Shown: one piece after another, positions 16,311-24,991 of the stretch | How positions within the stretch are numbered: the first letter of the stretch is position 1 | How the letters are laid out: each line of letters starts with the position of its first letter | Source: an uncultured bacterium | Lineage (GTDB): Bacteria; Bacteroidota; Bacteroidia; Bacteroidales; Marinifilaceae | Assembly (NCBI GenBank): GCA_905216195.1 | Contig: CAJMSX010000043.1 | Location: 1 to 34,279 of the forward strand | Direction: 5' to 3' | DNA: 34,279 bases | Position numbers and translations under genes: made by a program | The notes under the pieces: model-generated | What the model was told of the DNA's origin: nothing | What the model saw: the letters and a program-made list of their open reading frames with translations, nothing else | Database searches by the model: none

Positions 16311-17156
16311 ATGAAAAATATAAAATTAATTTTTACAGGATTGATGGCATTGATACTGGCTTCGTGTTCCAACAAGGTGGATTTCGGAGAGCAGTATAAA
16401 AAAATCATCTATATCGTCAACAGTAAAGAAATGATTTATTACGCCCCTCACCAGCCGGTAGAGGCCAGTCCGGGATCGATCAGCATTTATTGCAGCGGCA
16501 GTACGCCCCCGAACGAAGATATAACCGTACGCTGTAAACTGGATGAAGAAGCATTGGCAACCTACAACCGGAACGAGTTCGGGGACAACACGGATCGGTA
16601 CTTCCTTTCCTTACCCGCCGACCGGGTCACGTATGAAAATACAGATGTAGTAATCAAAAAAGGAGAGGAATACGGTTGCATGAATTTCCTCATCAATACG
16701 GCTGACCTCGATCCGGCCCGGGTATATGTTATTCCCGTCAGTATTGAAAATGCTTCCGGCTATGAAATCGACGAAGAGCAAAAAACCATCCTTTACGTGA
16801 TCCGGGTACAAAATGCCTTTGCCGGAGATTATGCCTGTACTTACCGGGTAAACAACCAATCCAATTCACAGACAAAAACGGCCCTGGCTATGACAGCTAC
16901 CCAGATTTTAGTCCCGCTGGCCTGGAATTCGAACGAAGGTGTCTTCGAGACCGACTTTTTCCTGATCCAGATCGAAGAAGACCACAGTCTTACTTTACTG
17001 CCGTATATTCAGTCGGAAGTCGAAGCCTTAGAGAAACCCAACGGAAAACCGACCAATTATTACGATGAAGAAAATAAAACCTTCTACCTCTACTACCGGA
17101 CCAAAGACCAATGGGATGAATGGAATGTAGTCGAAGAAACCCTGATCAAGATGTAA
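16311..17156 (+). CDS. DUF1735/DUF4361-type surface glycan-binding lipoprotein
   Basis: This is a 281-residue lipoprotein with lipobox LASC (Cys19). The N-terminal half (about 35-160) has the layout of DUF1735 domains, including a beta-sandwich segment with NFLINTADLDPARVYVIPVS and a following IENASGY block. The C-terminal part (about 165-281) contains FAGDYACTYR and ends in LYYRTKDQWDEWNVVEETLI, resembling DUF4361. Such proteins sit downstream of susD in many uptake loci and act as accessory surface ligand-binding proteins. It starts 34 bases after susD and is followed by the operon terminator at 17208. No enzyme motif is visible. Confidence 0.8.
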   Translation: MKNIKLIFTGLMALILASCSNKVDFGEQYKKIIYIVNSKEMIYYAPHQPVEASPGSISIYCSGSTPPNEDITVRCKLDEEALATYNRNEFGDNTDRYFLSLPADRVTYENTDVVIKKGEEYGCMNFLINTADLDPARVYVIPVSIENASGYEIDEEQKTILYVIRVQNAFAGDYACTYRVNNQSNSQTKTALAMTATQILVPLAWNSNEGVFETDFFLIQIEEDHSLTLLPYIQSEVEALEKPNGKPTNYYDEENKTFYLYYRTKDQWDEWNVVEETLIKM

Positions 17157-17207
17157 CCTCTTCGATAACACGTCCGTCAAGAGGATTATTTCTCGTTTAA
17201 TCCAGGT

Positions 17208-17240
17208 TTGGAGGGGAAGCGGATTCCCCTCCAATTTTTT
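17208..17240 (+). terminator. Intrinsic terminator of the uptake operon
   Basis: The perfect 11-bp stem TTGGAGGGGAA/TTCCCCTCCAA has a 5-base loop and is followed by six T. It ends the fecR-to-DUF1735 transcript and lies 16 bases before the end of the convergent AhpD-like gene. Confidence 0.95.
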
Positions 17241-17255
17241 CGCTCAAAGGTCACC

Positions 17256-17789
17256 TCAGATCTGGGGGGCCTCCGGAAAATCGATGGCATTATGAGTAAT
17301 ATTATTCACATAATTGGTAACTGTCACCTGAGATATCAACAACACTACATCCACCAAATGCTGGTTGGTATAACCGACAGCACAGAAACCCGCCAAATAT
17401 TCGGCCCGCACTTTTCCTCTGTGTAGAACAATTTCCTGTGTCAATTTAACTAAAGCATCCATTTTTTTATTGAAAGAGGCTTGTCCTTGACGCAGTTCCA
17501 GAATTTGTTCGTCTGTCAAGCCGGCGGCTTTAGCTAATACCGAATGAGCACTCAGGCAATAATCACATGCATTAACTTGGCTGGTCACCAGAAAAACCGC
17601 TTCGGCTTCTTGATCGGTTAAACAAGTTTTTTCCCGCGTATAATGCAAATAACTTTTTAAAGCTACGGGAGAATACGCCATATAAGCAAACACATTCGGG
17701 ATAAATCCGAAAGCCATTTTTATTTCGTCCAGGATTCTTTTATTCTGGTCCGGCATTTTTTCATAAGCAGGGATTTTCACTTTATTCAT
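17256..17789 (-). CDS. AhpD-like / carboxymuconolactone decarboxylase-family protein
   Basis: This is a 177-residue cytoplasmic helical protein. It has the AhpD core motif with Cys75-x-x-Cys78 and His82 (ACDYCLSAH) and Glu residues about 12 residues before it, the redox and proton-relay site of alkyl-hydroperoxidase D-type proteins. The N-terminal half contains FGFIPNVFAYMAYSP, typical of the uncharacterised peroxidase-related branch. It probably reduces peroxides or another electrophile using the CXXC pair. It stands alone, convergent with the uptake operon and divergent from the radical-SAM gene. I find no clear TAnnTTTG promoter in front of it. Confidence 0.9.
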   Translation of the reverse strand: MNKVKIPAYEKMPDQNKRILDEIKMAFGFIPNVFAYMAYSPVALKSYLHYTREKTCLTDQEAEAVFLVTSQVNACDYCLSAHSVLAKAAGLTDEQILELRQGQASFNKKMDALVKLTQEIVLHRGKVRAEYLAGFCAVGYTNQHLVDVVLLISQVTVTNYVNNITHNAIDFPEAPQI

Positions 17790-18114
17790 CGTGTGTATAA
17801 TTAAGGATTCACCGGATTTCCGGACAGAATAACAAGAAAAGGACTTATCGCGCCCCTCTTTGTCATACGAAGATTTTTTCTTTCTGTTTACCGGAAATGA
17901 GAAATCTTTTCCCCGCCGAAACCGAGGGTTTTATATATTTTTTTATTTATTAAAAAAACGCCTGAACTGAAACTTTTGTAAATCCATTCCCGTTTGATTG
18001 TGAGAGATGAAACTAAACTAACCTATCTGATAGCACAATTTCCTAAGAATCTTGTGTCCCTCCTTGCCTTTGGCAAGGAGTTTTTTATTATTTTTGACCT
18101 CCTAAACCGGACGA
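17790..18114. other. Divergent intergenic stretch before the radical-SAM gene
   Basis: These 325 bases separate the AhpD-like gene (minus) from the radical-SAM gene (plus). No gene of convincing length is seen. The region holds the strong terminator hairpin at 18060-18086. Just upstream is a possible 4-codon open frame at 18007 (MKLN then stop), too short to support on its own. The presence of a terminator means some RNA is started inside this region on the plus strand. Confidence 0.5.
18060..18086 (+). terminator. Strong intrinsic terminator in the leader of the radical-SAM gene
   Basis: The perfect 9-bp stem CTCCTTGCC/GGCAAGGAG has a TTT loop and is followed by six T. It ends 28 bases before the ATG at 18115. 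No upstream plus-strand gene needs it, because the uptake operon already ends at 17240. It may therefore be a leader attenuator or the end of a short RNA. I cannot see a mutually exclusive antiterminator stem by eye. Confidence 0.88.
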
Positions 18115-19380
18115 ATGAATACAGAAAACCGTCATACCGCCTCTTTTCTTTTCGAACAAGAACGGGAAAAAATACAAAGAAGTTTTTCCGTGATGGTTAA
18201 ATGCGCCGGTCCTCTTTGTAATCTGGATTGCGATTACTGCTATTATTTGGAAAAGGACGCCTTATATCCCGAAAAAAAGTTCAATCTCTCTTCTTTTCGT
18301 ATGGAGGAGGCCATCCTCGAAAAAATGATCAGAGAAGTCATCCTCTCCCAGCCGCAATCCAGAATAGAATTTGTGTGGCACGGAGGAGAACCCGCCTTGC
18401 TGGGAATCGGATATTTCCGCAAAATCGTCGAATGGCAGCAAAAATATGCCGGAGGAAAAACCATCGCCAATTCTTTCCAGACGAACGGGACCCTGCTCGA
18501 CGACGCTTGGGCCGAATTTCTGGCTGAAAATCATTTTTTGTGCGGAATCTCCATCGACGGACCTTCCCGATTTCATGACAACCACCGCAGATTCAGAAAC
18601 GGAGAAGGTTCCTGGCAAAAAGCAATGGAGGGGCTTCGCCTTTTACAAAAACACGGGGCCGAATTCAATACCATGACGGTCGTGAATGCCAGTAACAGTA
18701 AACAACCGGCGGTAATCTACGATTTTTTAAAAAGCATAGGCAGCCGGTTCATGCAATTCAGCCCGATAGCGGAAAGAATTGCCCTGGACCCAGAGGAACC
18801 TCTCTCCATTGTGGAGAATTTGTATACCAAACCCACCGCCCTTCTGCAGGAAAATGTCTCAGCCCGCGACTGGGGGAACTTTCTCTGCCGGATATTCGAT
18901 CTGTGGGTAAAAAAAGACGTAGGAAGGTACTACATCAATTATTTCGACAATACGCTGGCTGCGTATGTTGGCCAGCCTCCCTCCCTTTGCTCCATGGCCC
19001 CCTATTGCGGATGCTCCCCCGCCATCGAACACAACGGGGATACTTATTGCTGCGACCATTTCGTGTTTCCGGAATACCGGATCGGAAACCTGACGGATTT
19101 CCCTCTTTCGGAAATGGTAAAAAGCGATAAGCAGCTTTTCTTCGAACAACGGAAACGGGATTCCCTCTCTCGTCAATGCCGGAATTGCGAATTTCTGTCA
19201 GCCTGCGGAGGAGATTGTCCTAAAAATCGATTCATCCGGAACGCGGACGGAGAATATATTTCCTGCTTGTGCGAAGGATTTCAACTTTTTTTCCGGTATA
19301 CGAAAAAATATTTCGAATACATGGCCAACGAGCTGAAAAACAACCGGCCTCCGGCTAATATTATGAAACAAAAATTTTAA
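18115..19380 (+). CDS. Radical-SAM anaerobic sulfatase-maturating enzyme-like protein (SPASM domain)
   Basis: This is a 421-residue cytoplasmic enzyme. The radical-SAM cluster motif CX3CX2C is Cys35, Cys39 and Cys42 in PLCNLDCDYCYYLEK. The SAM-binding block WHGGEPALLGIGYF follows. The C-terminal SPASM domain carries the expected cysteines in LCSMAPYCGC, TYCCDHFVFPEY (with the Asp after the Cys used as catalytic base in characterised maturases), CRNCEFLSACGGDCPKNR and CLCEGF. The family oxidises a Cys or Ser of sulfatases to formylglycine. Length and motifs fit anSME well. No sulfatase gene is present in this window, so it would act on a protein encoded elsewhere. The next gene starts 3 bases after its stop. 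Confidence 0.88.
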   Translation: MNTENRHTASFLFEQEREKIQRSFSVMVKCAGPLCNLDCDYCYYLEKDALYPEKKFNLSSFRMEEAILEKMIREVILSQPQSRIEFVWHGGEPALLGIGYFRKIVEWQQKYAGGKTIANSFQTNGTLLDDAWAEFLAENHFLCGISIDGPSRFHDNHRRFRNGEGSWQKAMEGLRLLQKHGAEFNTMTVVNASNSKQPAVIYDFLKSIGSRFMQFSPIAERIALDPEEPLSIVENLYTKPTALLQENVSARDWGNFLCRIFDLWVKKDVGRYYINYFDNTLAAYVGQPPSLCSMAPYCGCSPAIEHNGDTYCCDHFVFPEYRIGNLTDFPLSEMVKSDKQLFFEQRKRDSLSRQCRNCEFLSACGGDCPKNRFIRNADGEYISCLCEGFQLFFRYTKKYFEYMANELKNNRPPANIMKQKF

Positions 19381-19383
19381 AAG

Positions 19384-20382
19384 ATGGAAAGTTATCGGGC
19401 CAACGAACAACGGTACGAAAAAATGGTCTACCGGCGTTGCGGCAACAGCGGTCTTTTGTTACCCGCAATCTCTTTGGGACTCTGGCATAATTTCGGTAGT
19501 GCCGACTCCTTCCCGAATTTCAGCCGGATCGCCTTCACGGCTTTCGACAACGGAATTACGCATTTCGACCTGGCCAATAATTACGGACCGGAAGCCGGGA
19601 GCGCTGAAGAAAATTTCGGACGTATTCTGAAAAAAGGGCTGCTCGTTTACCGGGACGAAATCATTATTTCCACCAAAGCTGGACATGAAATGTGGGCTGG
19701 CCCTTATGGAAACTGGGGAAGCAGAAAACACCTGATGGCCAGTATCGATCAGAGCCTGAAAAGAATGGGCATCCCCTACGTGGATATTTTTTATTCTCAT
19801 CGTCCGGATCCCGAAACCCCTCTGGAAGAAACAATCGCTGCTTTAACCGACATTGTCCGGCAAGGAAAAGCTTTGTATGCGGGGCTTTCCAAATACGACG
19901 AAAAACAAACCCGGGCGGCCACAAAATTGTTTAAACAATACGGTATCCCTTGCCTTATCCATCAAAACCGGTATTCCCTCTTCGACCGCCAGGTGGAAAA
20001 CGGTTTACTGGATACGATCGAAAGCGAAGGAATGGGAATGATTGCCTTTTCACCTTTAGCTCAGGGTCTGCTGACCGATCGTTACCTCCACGGTATCCCG
20101 GCAGATTCCAGAGCCGCCAAACCCACAGGTTTCCTCCAAAAAGAACAGGTCTCCGATCAAAAGATCAGACAAGCTCTCCGGTTAAACGACCTAGCGAACC
20201 AACGGGGACAGACTCTGGCGGAAATGTCTCTAGCATGGGTATTGAAAGACAAACGAGTGAGCAGCGTGATCATCGGGGCAAGTTCCACAAGCCAATTGCT
20301 GAATAATCTCCAAGCTATTGAAAATACTCGCTTCAGCTCCGACGAACTCAAAAAAATCGACGACATCCTTTCCGAACCTTAA
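19384..20382 (+). CDS. Aldo/keto reductase (YghZ / glyceraldehyde-3-phosphate reductase type)
   Basis: This is a 332-residue NADPH-dependent oxidoreductase with a TIM-barrel fold. The catalytic tetrad is visible: Asp and Tyr in HFDLANNYGP, Lys in IISTKAGHEMW and His in IFYSHRPDPETP. The segment SAEENFGRIL and the cofactor-binding end VIIGASSTSQLLNNL are also present. The opening block YRRCGNSGLLLPAISLGLWHNFG is typical of the YghZ/MgrA group, which reduces small aldehydes such as methylglyoxal and L-glyceraldehyde-3-phosphate. It starts 3 bases after the radical-SAM gene, so the two are cotranscribed, although no biochemical link is obvious. The natural substrate is not shown by the sequence. 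Confidence 0.92.
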   Translation: MESYRANEQRYEKMVYRRCGNSGLLLPAISLGLWHNFGSADSFPNFSRIAFTAFDNGITHFDLANNYGPEAGSAEENFGRILKKGLLVYRDEIIISTKAGHEMWAGPYGNWGSRKHLMASIDQSLKRMGIPYVDIFYSHRPDPETPLEETIAALTDIVRQGKALYAGLSKYDEKQTRAATKLFKQYGIPCLIHQNRYSLFDRQVENGLLDTIESEGMGMIAFSPLAQGLLTDRYLHGIPADSRAAKPTGFLQKEQVSDQKIRQALRLNDLANQRGQTLAEMSLAWVLKDKRVSSVIIGASSTSQLLNNLQAIENTRFSSDELKKIDDILSEP

Positions 20383-20511
20383 AGCGGAAACTCCGGAGAA
20401 GGATCCCGCCGGATTTCCTGCCGCCCCCGCTGGAAACGAGCGCGCTAAACTGAAGGAAGAACCCGTTTCGGTTTGCCGGGCCTCTCCCTGCCCCGCAAAG
20501 TCAGCCCGACT

Positions 20512-21399
20512 TTAACGACTTTTGTTTTTTCGCATGATAAACTGGTTGAACAATATACCTACAATAATCAATAGCAATCCGATGATCGTCGAAGGAAAAA
20601 TTTCTTCTCCCAGTAAATAATGTATCAAAATCAGAGACAAAAAGGGAAAGAGATAAATCAAAGAACCGATGGTTGCGGTATTGCGGGCCATATTCAGGGC
20701 TTTCAACCAAAATACAAACGTAATGCCCATTTCGAATAATCCGACATATATACCGGCCACCCAACCTTTCCATTCGGGAGACTGAAACCCGGTAAAACCA
20801 ATCAGTACCGCCAAATAAACGGCAGCGAAAATGAAATTCAGCAGCAAAGTCACCTCCTCTTCGAGTTTATTTTTCATATTCAATAAAAAATAAAGAGCCC
20901 ACATCACCGAAGTCAGAGCAGCCAGAAAAACGCCGAAAGGATTTTTGACGGACAAACCAGTAAAATCCCCCTGAAAAGCGACCACGACGGCCCCTGCAAA
21001 ACTGATCAGCAAAGCCAGGACACTCAGAAAAGGAATCTTTTGCCCCAGCAAAGGAATCGACAACAACACCAATAAAACCGGCCAAATACAATTCAATGCC
21101 TGCGCAATCTGTGCCGGTAACAAAGCATAAGCCTTAAACAGAATCAGGTAATACAGGAAAGGATTCAGGAATCCCATAAAAGCCGCTCTTCCCCATTGAC
21201 GGGCCGTAACCTGTTTTAAACGCCCCAATCCTTTCCCGAAAGCGACAATACAGAAAAGTACAATCAAAGCCGAAAACGAAGAAATGATCAATAAATCGAT
21301 ATTAGACATGGTAGACAAGGCTATTTTAAAAGCCGTAGCCACCGTCGCCCAACAGACGATAGCCATTCCTGCAAAAATATAAGCTTTACGCTGATTCAT
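20512..21399 (-). CDS. EamA/DMT-family transporter
   Basis: This is a 295-residue inner-membrane protein with about ten hydrophobic helices in two five-helix EamA repeats. The first contains WATVATAFKIAL and FYLILFKAYALLPAQIAQAL, the second FLAALTSVMWALYFLLNMKNK and VYLFPFLSLILIHYLLGE. This is the drug/metabolite exporter superfamily, which often moves amino acids or other small metabolites. The substrate cannot be read from sequence. It is a single gene with its own TATCTTTG promoter element and converges with the aldo/keto reductase. Confidence 0.93.
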   Translation of the reverse strand: MNQRKAYIFAGMAIVCWATVATAFKIALSTMSNIDLLIISSFSALIVLFCIVAFGKGLGRLKQVTARQWGRAAFMGFLNPFLYYLILFKAYALLPAQIAQALNCIWPVLLVLLSIPLLGQKIPFLSVLALLISFAGAVVVAFQGDFTGLSVKNPFGVFLAALTSVMWALYFLLNMKNKLEEEVTLLLNFIFAAVYLAVLIGFTGFQSPEWKGWVAGIYVGLFEMGITFVFWLKALNMARNTATIGSLIYLFPFLSLILIHYLLGEEIFPSTIIGLLLIIVGILFNQFIMRKNKSR

Positions 21400-21420
21400 G
21401 ATTTTTCATTTAAAGACCGC

Positions 21421-21428
21421 CAAAGATA
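21421..21428 (-). promoter_or_regulatory. Candidate -7 element for the EamA gene
   Basis: On the minus strand this is TATCTTTG, an exact TAnnTTTG match, 21 bases before the ATG. About 19 bases upstream lies TTTT in place of TTTG, within the clpB terminator T-tract. Confidence 0.5.
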
Positions 21429-21444
21429 TGGATTAAAAATACAT

Positions 21445-21479
21445 AAAAAAAGCTCCGCGATTTGAATCACAGAGCTTTT
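21445..21479 (-). terminator. Intrinsic terminator of clpB
   Basis: Read on the minus strand, AAAAGCTC pairs with GAGCTTTT around an inner partly paired GTGAT/ATCGC stem, followed by seven T. It lies about 80 bases after the clpB stop. Confidence 0.85.
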
Positions 21480-21561
21480 ATTTCCCGTTTTACCACTTGC
21501 CCGCTATGCCGGCCGACCCTATTTGCGGCTTTGTTTCCTGAGGGCGGATGAACCGCTCTCT

Positions 21562-24153
21562 CTATTTATTTTCAAACACAATCCGATCGTCCTTTACATC
21601 CACCAGAATATGATGGTCCTTGGAAACTTTTTCCGCCAAAATTTGCTTGGATAGATCGTTCAATAAAGTACGTTGTATCATCCGCTTCACCGGACGGACT
21701 CCAAACTGCGGATCATAGCCTTCAGCGGCGATCCATTCCACCGCTTTATCCGTAACTTCCAGGATGAGACCGTTATGGTACAGCATTTTATTGACAGTAT
21801 TGATCTGCAAACGAACGATATCCACGATTTCCGATTTTTGCAGGGGAGTAAACATGATCACCTCATCAATACGGTTCAGGAATTCCGGCCGTATGGTTTG
21901 TTTCAGCAACTCGTATACTTCGGCATTGGTCTTTTCCAGAACATCCTCCCGGTTTTTCTCGTTCAGGTCCTTCAGTTTTTCCTGGATCAGATGAGCACCG
22001 ATATTGGAGGTCATGATAATAATCGTATTTTTAAAATCGACAACCCGTCCTTTGTTATCGGTCAAACGTCCGTCATCCAATACCTGCAACAGAATATTGA
22101 ACACGTCCGGATGGGCTTTTTCGATTTCATCGAGCAAGATCACAGAGTAAGGTTTACGTCTCACCGCTTCGGTCAACTGTCCCCCCTCGTCGTATCCGAC
22201 ATATCCGGGAGGCGCTCCGATCAACCGGGATACGGAATGCCGTTCCTGATATTCCGACATATCGATACGCGTCATCTGACTTTCATCGTCGAACAGAAAT
22301 TCCGCCAGAGCTTTCGCCAATTCGGTTTTACCTACACCTGTGGTGCCCAGAAATATAAACGAACCTATCGGTCGTTTGGCATCCTGCAAACCGGCCCGGT
22401 TTCTCCGGACCGCATCAGCCAAGGCCGCAATCGCCACATCTTGCCCCACTACCCGCTTATGTAACTCATGTTCTAAGGAAAGCAATTTCTGGCGTTCACT
22501 TTGCATCATGCGGTTCACGGGAATTCCCGTCCATTTGGACACCACCGTAGCGATATCGTCAGCTGTCACCTCTTCCCGAATCAAAGATTCGCCGTTTTTC
22601 ATATCCGCTAATTTCGTTTTTACCTCTTCGATACGCTGTTCGGCTTCTTTGATTTTACCGTAACGCAATTCGGCAACCTTACCATAATCTCCGTCGCGTT
22701 CAGCGCGGCTAGCCTCGAATTTATACTGTTCGATAGCATCTTTATTTTTTTGGATCTCATCGATCAACGAGCGTTCGGATTCCCATTGCGCCCTTAATTT
22801 CGTCCGCTCTTCCGTCAAATCGGCCAATTCTTTTTTGATACCGTCCAATTTTTTACTGCTTCCTTCTCGTTTTAAGGCTTCTTTCTCGATCTGCAGTTGC
22901 TGAATTTTCCGGTCCAGTTCATCAATTTCCTCCGGAACGGAGTTCATCTCCAAACGCAAACGGGCTGCCGCTTCATCTACCAGGTCGATCGCTTTATCCG
23001 GCAAAAAACGATCCGAAATATACCGATGAGACAATTCTACCGAAGCGATAATCGCATCATCCGTAATCCTTACCTTATGGTGATTCTCGTATCTCTCTTT
23101 TAAACCCCGCATAATGCTGATCGCACTCATGACGTCGGGTTCATCAATCATCACTTTTTGAAACCGGCGCTCCAAGGCCTTATCCTGTTCGAAATATTTT
23201 TGATATTCGTTCAAGGTGGTCGCCCCTATAGCCCTCAAATCTCCCCGGGCCAATGCCGGTTTCAGAATATTGGCGGCATCCATCGCCCCGTCGGATTTAC
23301 CCGCACCCACGAGAGTATGAATCTCATCGATAAATAAAATGATTTCTCCTTCGGAAGAAATGACCTCGTTTACCACCGCTTTCAATCTTTCCTCAAACTC
23401 CCCCTTATATTTTGCTCCGGCAATCAAAGCGCCCATATCCAGGGAATATATACTTTTAGAAGTCAGATTCGAAGGCACATCCCCGTTGACGATCCGCTGT
23501 GCCAATCCTTCGGCTATAGCCGTCTTGCCCACTCCCGGTTCCCCGATCAGAATCGGATTATTTTTGGTCCTCCGCGACAAAATCTGCAATACCCGACGGA
23601 TTTCGTCATCCCGCCCAATCACCGGATCCAGTTTACCGTTACGGGCCCTTTCATTCAAATTGATAGCAAAACGCCCCAAAGAATCGTAAGTGGACTCCGC
23701 CGACTGTGAATTCACTTTCGAACCTTTCCGGAGTTCGGCTATAGCCGCTTGGGTTTCTTTTTCGGTCATACCGCTGTCTTTCATCAACTGAGAGACCGGA
23801 TCCCGGCCGTCCAGCAATCCCAGTAATAGATGCTCCAGCGAAATATACTGATCGCCCATTTCACTCGCAAAACGGGTCGCTTTCTCCAATACTTTATTGG
23901 CCGCAGAAGAAAGATAAACTTCACCTCCCGAAACCTTGGGATAAGTATCTATAATCCGGTCCAAAGCCGCCAGTAAATTACCGCTGTTGACTCCCAGCTT
24001 ATTAAAAATAAAATGAGTCACATTCTCTCCCACTTCCACTACGGCTTTCAGCAAATGGCCGGTTTCTATCGCCTGCTGCCCCTTAGCCTGTGCAAGTTGC
24101 ACCGCTTTCTGCAATGCCTCCTGCGATTTAATCGTATAATTATCTGTATTCAT
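21562..24153 (-). CDS. clpB: ATP-dependent disaggregase ClpB
   Basis: This is an 863-residue Hsp100 chaperone that threads aggregated proteins through a hexameric ring together with DnaK. It has a Clp N-domain (1-150) and a first AAA+ domain with Walker A GEPGVGKT at about 204-211 and Walker B ILFIDEIHTLVGAG. The coiled-coil M-domain lies at about 400-530 (EEIDELDRKIQQLQIEKEAL). The second AAA+ domain has GTTGVGKTELAKAL and VILLDEIEKAHPDVF. No ClpP-binding loop is evident. I start it at 24153 because AAAGGAG lies about 9 bases before that ATG, and the sequence MNTDNYTIKS matches family N-termini. An upstream in-frame ATG would add 12 unlikely residues. Confidence 0.97.
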   Translation of the reverse strand: MNTDNYTIKSQEALQKAVQLAQAKGQQAIETGHLLKAVVEVGENVTHFIFNKLGVNSGNLLAALDRIIDTYPKVSGGEVYLSSAANKVLEKATRFASEMGDQYISLEHLLLGLLDGRDPVSQLMKDSGMTEKETQAAIAELRKGSKVNSQSAESTYDSLGRFAINLNERARNGKLDPVIGRDDEIRRVLQILSRRTKNNPILIGEPGVGKTAIAEGLAQRIVNGDVPSNLTSKSIYSLDMGALIAGAKYKGEFEERLKAVVNEVISSEGEIILFIDEIHTLVGAGKSDGAMDAANILKPALARGDLRAIGATTLNEYQKYFEQDKALERRFQKVMIDEPDVMSAISIMRGLKERYENHHKVRITDDAIIASVELSHRYISDRFLPDKAIDLVDEAAARLRLEMNSVPEEIDELDRKIQQLQIEKEALKREGSSKKLDGIKKELADLTEERTKLRAQWESERSLIDEIQKNKDAIEQYKFEASRAERDGDYGKVAELRYGKIKEAEQRIEEVKTKLADMKNGESLIREEVTADDIATVVSKWTGIPVNRMMQSERQKLLSLEHELHKRVVGQDVAIAALADAVRRNRAGLQDAKRPIGSFIFLGTTGVGKTELAKALAEFLFDDESQMTRIDMSEYQERHSVSRLIGAPPGYVGYDEGGQLTEAVRRKPYSVILLDEIEKAHPDVFNILLQVLDDGRLTDNKGRVVDFKNTIIIMTSNIGAHLIQEKLKDLNEKNREDVLEKTNAEVYELLKQTIRPEFLNRIDEVIMFTPLQKSEIVDIVRLQINTVNKMLYHNGLILEVTDKAVEWIAAEGYDPQFGVRPVKRMIQRTLLNDLSKQILAEKVSKDHHILVDVKDDRIVFENK

Positions 24154-24321
24154 AATCTTGTGCTCCTTTCTGGTTCGAGTATAATACAAAACTTATACCG
24201 ATTCAAATAACGAAAGGTTTCAAGGCACTTTTTAAGAAGTTACGGACAAATTGACATAATTATACAGCTATTTACAGACAGAATGACAGCGATGTTTTCC
24301 TTGAGGAAAGTTCAATTGCTC

Positions 24322-24981
24322 TTAGCCCAACGCATAAGAAATAATATTGGCGCCCATTTGTAAAGCATGCCGGATCTTTTGCGGGGAGATTGCGGAGGTT
24401 GCGGGAGTTTCCCAATATTTTCCGTACTCATATCCCGAAATCCAAAGCAAAACTAAACCCTTGTCCGTATCGACTCCCGCTATCCGAAGCGGTCCCTCTC
24501 CGTTACTCTCCGGCATATTTTCATGAAAATCATATTTTTGATGAAAAAGAGGATGAGCTAAAGAAAGTTCGCTCCATTCTTCTGCCGCCACTATTTTTTT
24601 CAATTCCCGTTCGAGGGCGGAATCGGGATAAGTCTTACTTTCGGCATACAAAAATCCTCCGTTGGCCAGATAAGCCCTTAGATTTTCAATCTCCTCCGAA
24701 GTAAAAGCGATTTTTTCATTGCCGGGAATATACAAAAAAGGATAATCGAAAATTTTACGGTCAGCGACTTCAAGTAGAGCCGGTTTCTTCGCCAGGTCCG
24801 TACCTAGCTTATCGTTACAAAAACGACCCAAATTCGTCAAAGCCGTTAAAGAAAGGTCCCGTTCTTCTTCGCACCCGGCTTGTAAGAGGGCGAGTTTTAC
24901 CTTGGTCTTCTGTCCCCATAACCAACGCGGAATAAGGAGGAATAAAGCGATAATAACTATAATCTTTAACATATTTTCCAT
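24322..24981 (-). CDS. DUF4159 domain-containing protein
   Basis: The protein has 219 residues. Residues 5-22 form a hydrophobic signal or anchor (IIVIIALFLLIPRWLWG). The rest is a DUF4159 domain with FDYPFLYIPGNEKIAFTSEE, then NLRAYLANGGFLYAESKTYP, then SLAHPLFHQKYDF and a C-terminal LQMGANIISYALG. The family has a flavodoxin/glutamine-amidotransferase-like fold; its function is not known. It begins 10 bases after the rsmE stop and is therefore cotranscribed with it. Confidence 0.85.
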   Translation of the reverse strand: MENMLKIIVIIALFLLIPRWLWGQKTKVKLALLQAGCEEERDLSLTALTNLGRFCNDKLGTDLAKKPALLEVADRKIFDYPFLYIPGNEKIAFTSEEIENLRAYLANGGFLYAESKTYPDSALERELKKIVAAEEWSELSLAHPLFHQKYDFHENMPESNGEGPLRIAGVDTDKGLVLLWISGYEYGKYWETPATSAISPQKIRHALQMGANIISYALG

Positions 24982-24991
24982 ATCCCTTCCT

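Noticed and set aside
20383..20513. GC-rich gap with AAAGTC/GACTTT inverted repeat between the aldo/keto reductase and EamA genes
   Set aside because: There is no T-tract on either strand and it overlaps the EamA stop codon; a convergent terminator is possible but not supported.
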